Origin: Coprococcus_C hominis
GTDB lineage: Bacteria > Bacillota > Clostridia > Lachnospirales > Lachnospiraceae
Assembly: GCF_020687505.1 (NCBI RefSeq)
Contig: NZ_JAJEQT010000001.1
Reading direction: 5' to 3' (one strand)
Length of the DNA stretch: 64,000 bases
The notes beneath the pieces were generated by a model, which did not search any database, was not told the origin of the DNA, and saw only the letters and a list, made by a program, of their open reading frames with translations. The position numbers and the translations under genes were made by a program. Of the stretch, positions 61,780 through 64,000 are shown piece after piece. The number at the start of each line of letters is the position of its first letter. Positions within the stretch are counted from its first letter, which is position 1.

Positions 61780-62394
61780 CTACTTTATCTTATCTATGTA
61801 ATCAATGATGAAATCGACAGTATCGTCTTCACTCATCAGACTACTATTGATAAATATATCATAGCTTTCCAGTGCACCCCATTTTTTTGAAGTGTAATAG
61901 TTATAATACGATGCACGCGCCTTATCTTCCTTTACAATCTGCGCCTTTGCTTTATCCGGAGTCAGATTAAAACGCTCGGAAACATTCTTAATACGTTCCT
62001 CCAATGGCGCATGTATAAAGATGCGAACCAGATTCGTATTGTGACGCAATGCGTAGTCCGCACAACGACCTACAAATACTGATGGTCCTTTATCTGCAAG
62101 TTTCTTAATCGTATCATATGTTGCCTGAAATGCCTGTTGGTTCAGATTTGTCTGATAGCCTGCACTTGTAAATCCATAGCTATATGGATCTGAAACAAGC
62201 GAATACAGAAAACTTCTCGTTGGTTTCTCATCCAGCGATTTCAGGAATTCCTCGCTCAACCCGCTTTCCTTAGCCGTCTCATTGATCAGTTCCTTGTCAT
62301 AGAAGTTCGCGGAAATCTTTTCAGCAAGCTTTCTACCAATGTTACGACCATTACTGCCAAACTGTCTACCAATCGTGATAATTGTCTTTGCCAT
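61780..62394 (-). CDS. Cytidylate-kinase-like family protein
   Basis: A protein of 204 residues with a P-loop-like start ITIGRQFGSNGRNIGRKLAE, FYDKELI, SVFVGRCADYAL and RIFIHAPLEERI. This group resembles Cmk, but the P loop GRQFGSNGR lacks the usual Lys-Thr/Ser, so nucleotide kinase activity is not certain. Genes of this family are frequent in Lachnospiraceae. The frame is open to 62424; AAAGGGGG supports the ATG at 62394. Confidence 0.82.
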   Translation of the reverse strand: MAKTIITIGRQFGSNGRNIGRKLAEKISANFYDKELINETAKESGLSEEFLKSLDEKPTRSFLYSLVSDPYSYGFTSAGYQTNLNQQAFQATYDTIKKLADKGPSVFVGRCADYALRHNTNLVRIFIHAPLEERIKNVSERFNLTPDKAKAQIVKEDKARASYYNYYTSKKWGALESYDIFINSSLMSEDDTVDFIIDYIDKIK

Positions 62395-62479
62395 AGATAA
62401 GCCCCCTTTACACGCCTTGTACAAGTCACTTTTGACTTACTCTGATTATACATTTTTTTGTGCAAATTGTCAAAATATT

Positions 62480-63403
62480 TTATAAATTTTCGTACTTTTT
62501 AGCTATATTGTTGAACTTTTCAATGTTAGAATTCACACGATTCTCCATCGTTTTATATGTATAGTTCACACGCAGCTGCATCATGATATCGTTATAGTCA
62601 TTCTGTGCCAGCACCGGCTCCATCCGGATATACAGATCATCCGGGTGGAATTTCGTCTTCAATGCACGAAGTGCATCCTTCTCGCCAAGCATCTGCCGGA
62701 ACTCCTTCGCACGTCCGGTAAAATTCAATGTACCATCGATCAGATCCCCCAAATCATGGCTTGGATAGATTGTGATAAACTGAGCATCCGGCCATTTCTC
62801 CGTATTCAGAACCTTTCCTGCACGCATACCGATCACGATAAACTGACGGATTCCAAGATCATACAGCGGCTGAATCGGCTCATTGTCTAACAATCCCCCA
62901 TCCCGGTACTTCTTCCCGTCGATTTCCACTGCCTCATACATAACAGGAAGTGCCGTAGACGCAAGCAGGATCTTCCGGATCGTATCCGCGTCATAGTCTT
63001 CGAGTCTGCGGTATTCTACCTGTTCCGGCTGCTGTGTCTCATTTAAGCGGCTGATTGATACATAGATATCACGGAAATCCGCTTTGATCTTCTCCATATC
63101 AATATATTTCTCGAACATCGCAAGCATTTCATTCCGTGAGAAATACATACGCTTTTCAGCAAGCATGTTCAGGTCGATATCAAAGACCGTATCCATATCG
63201 ATCTCATTCCACGCCTGATACATCCGCTCCATATCGTTCATCGAATATAACATTGCATTGACTGCACCGATTGATGCACCCGATATCGCCGTCACATCCT
63301 CGAGCAATCCCTGTTCCTGTAACACCTTCAATACACCAACCTGATATGCACCCTTGCCGCCGCCACCGGCAAGCACCAGTCCAATTCCTTTTCCTTCACC
63401 CAT
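62480..63403 (-). CDS. Patatin-like phospholipase
   Basis: A protein of 307 residues with the oxyanion loop VLAGGGGKGAYQVGVL, the catalytic Ser in SGASIGAVNAM (GxSxG) and the catalytic Asp in YRDGGLLDNEP. These form the Ser-Asp dyad that hydrolyses acyl esters of lipids. No signal peptide is present, so it is likely cytoplasmic. An ATG at 63418 is in frame, but the GGAGGA at 63416-63411 serves the ATG at 63403. Confidence 0.92.
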   Translation of the reverse strand: MGEGKGIGLVLAGGGGKGAYQVGVLKVLQEQGLLEDVTAISGASIGAVNAMLYSMNDMERMYQAWNEIDMDTVFDIDLNMLAEKRMYFSRNEMLAMFEKYIDMEKIKADFRDIYVSISRLNETQQPEQVEYRRLEDYDADTIRKILLASTALPVMYEAVEIDGKKYRDGGLLDNEPIQPLYDLGIRQFIVIGMRAGKVLNTEKWPDAQFITIYPSHDLGDLIDGTLNFTGRAKEFRQMLGEKDALRALKTKFHPDDLYIRMEPVLAQNDYNDIMMQLRVNYTYKTMENRVNSNIEKFNNIAKKYENL

Positions 63404-63476
63404 ATACACGTCCTCCATTTGCTACTTTTTCCAACCCATTTTCCAATCTATATCAATATTAGTTTACATAATACAA

Positions 63477-64000
63477 TTATTGTTTACTATTATATAATAC
63501 AACCTCTGGTTTGATGTCCGTTTCCTCGGTCATAATCGAATCTACGATCTGAATCGCATACCCGACCGCTGCAGTATGACAATCCGGATGTGCCGCCAGA
63601 TACCGGTCATAATACCCGCCGCCATAGCCGATCCGGTCACAGCTTCTCGTGAAGACTGCCCCCGGCATCACGATCAGACAGGTGCCACCGGTCTTTTCCG
63701 GTTCTAACTGTACCATGCTGTCCGGTTCTAATATATGATATGCGCCCTCGACAAGCGCAGTCTGTTCATTATATGCGTAAAAATCCATGGTATTCCCGTT
63801 GACACGCGGCAGATAGATTTGCTTTCCATCCGCTCGGAATTCCGGGATATATTGAAATAAATCGACTTCTTTTTGAATCGGCACATAGAGACACAGTACC
63901 GATGCTTCTTTATACACCTCAAGCGCGCGCAGCTTCTCATAGATTTCCTGCGCAGCCTGCTTCTGATATTCTTCAGAAAGATTCCTGCGCTTTGCAAGAA
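63477..64000 (-). CDS. 5-Formyltetrahydrofolate cyclo-ligase (5' end outside window)
   Basis: The frame is open to the window edge and codes for the last 174 or so residues, beginning LAKRRNLSEEYQKQAA, which fits the conserved RR motif near the N terminus of this family; only about the first 10 residues are missing. Other blocks are IYLPRVNG, MPGAVFTRSCDRIGYGGGYYDRYLA and TEETDIKPE. The enzyme uses ATP to convert 5-formyl-THF to 5,10-methenyl-THF, returning a stored folate to the one-carbon pool. A GTG at 63917 is internal and not the start. Confidence 0.93.
   Translation of the reverse strand, partial: LAKRRNLSEEYQKQAAQEIYEKLRALEVYKEASVLCLYVPIQKEVDLFQYIPEFRADGKQIYLPRVNGNTMDFYAYNEQTALVEGAYHILEPDSMVQLEPEKTGGTCLIVMPGAVFTRSCDRIGYGGGYYDRYLAAHPDCHTAAVGYAIQIVDSIMTEETDIKPEVVLYNSKQ

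Overview
The window looks like a chromosomal stretch of a spore-forming, Gram-positive anaerobe of the Clostridia, most likely Lachnospiraceae. Support: a spoIIGA-sigE pair with Spo0A-like boxes, RecU, a YneA-like SOS protein, DivIVA/SepF/MinCD without MinE, a class B sortase, strong AGGAGG ribosome sites and moderate GC. The species call is inference; no rRNA is present.

Layout. 1-2 kb: end of a penicillin-binding protein, a NUDIX hydrolase, sortase B and tRNA-Leu(CAA). 2-3.7 kb: sigE and spoIIGA on the minus strand. 3.8-19.2 kb: a plus-strand housekeeping run with an S8 protease, an EF-G-like ribosomal-protection GTPase fused to a Rae1/YacP-type nuclease domain, thiC, a VanY-like protein, a TPR protein, hflX, RNA-modifying enzymes, recU and nadE. 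19.2-20.9 kb: two small envelope genes and a LexA-controlled LysM protein. 21-29.6 kb: miaB-mutS-mutL-miaA and a PLP enzyme. 29.6-45.4 kb: a long envelope and division cluster (radC-mreC-mreD-PBP2-minC-minD-rodA-mgsA-dac, a P-loop protein, a HlyD-like protein, yggS-sepF-divIVA-aroB-lspA-rluD). 45.4-47.8 kb: a DXS-like transketolase-fold gene behind a MerR-type promoter, then an acylphosphatase.

47.9-57.7 kb is a complete type I-B CRISPR-Cas locus (cas6-cas8b-cas7-cas5-cas3-cas4-cas1-cas2 and an array of about 12 repeats). The gap upstream of cas6 holds the most interesting signal. On the minus strand a consensus promoter (TTGACA, 17 bp, TATAAT) is placed to start an RNA at a degenerate CRISPR repeat. 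A 26-nt spacer-like segment and a second degenerate repeat follow. The first 15 nt of the spacer-like segment recur exactly just upstream of the cas promoter, next to a CCT trinucleotide in PAM position. This is the layout expected of a CreR-type Cas-regulating mini-CRISPR that would let Cascade repress its own operon. A further lone degenerate repeat lies between cas5 and cas3.

57.7-64 kb: a small conserved protein, an HD phosphohydrolase, a tyrosine recombinase, then minus-strand genes for a soluble hybrid histidine kinase, a cytidylate-kinase-like protein, a patatin-like phospholipase and a 5-formyl-THF cyclo-ligase cut by the window edge. No insertion sequence, prophage or rRNA was seen.
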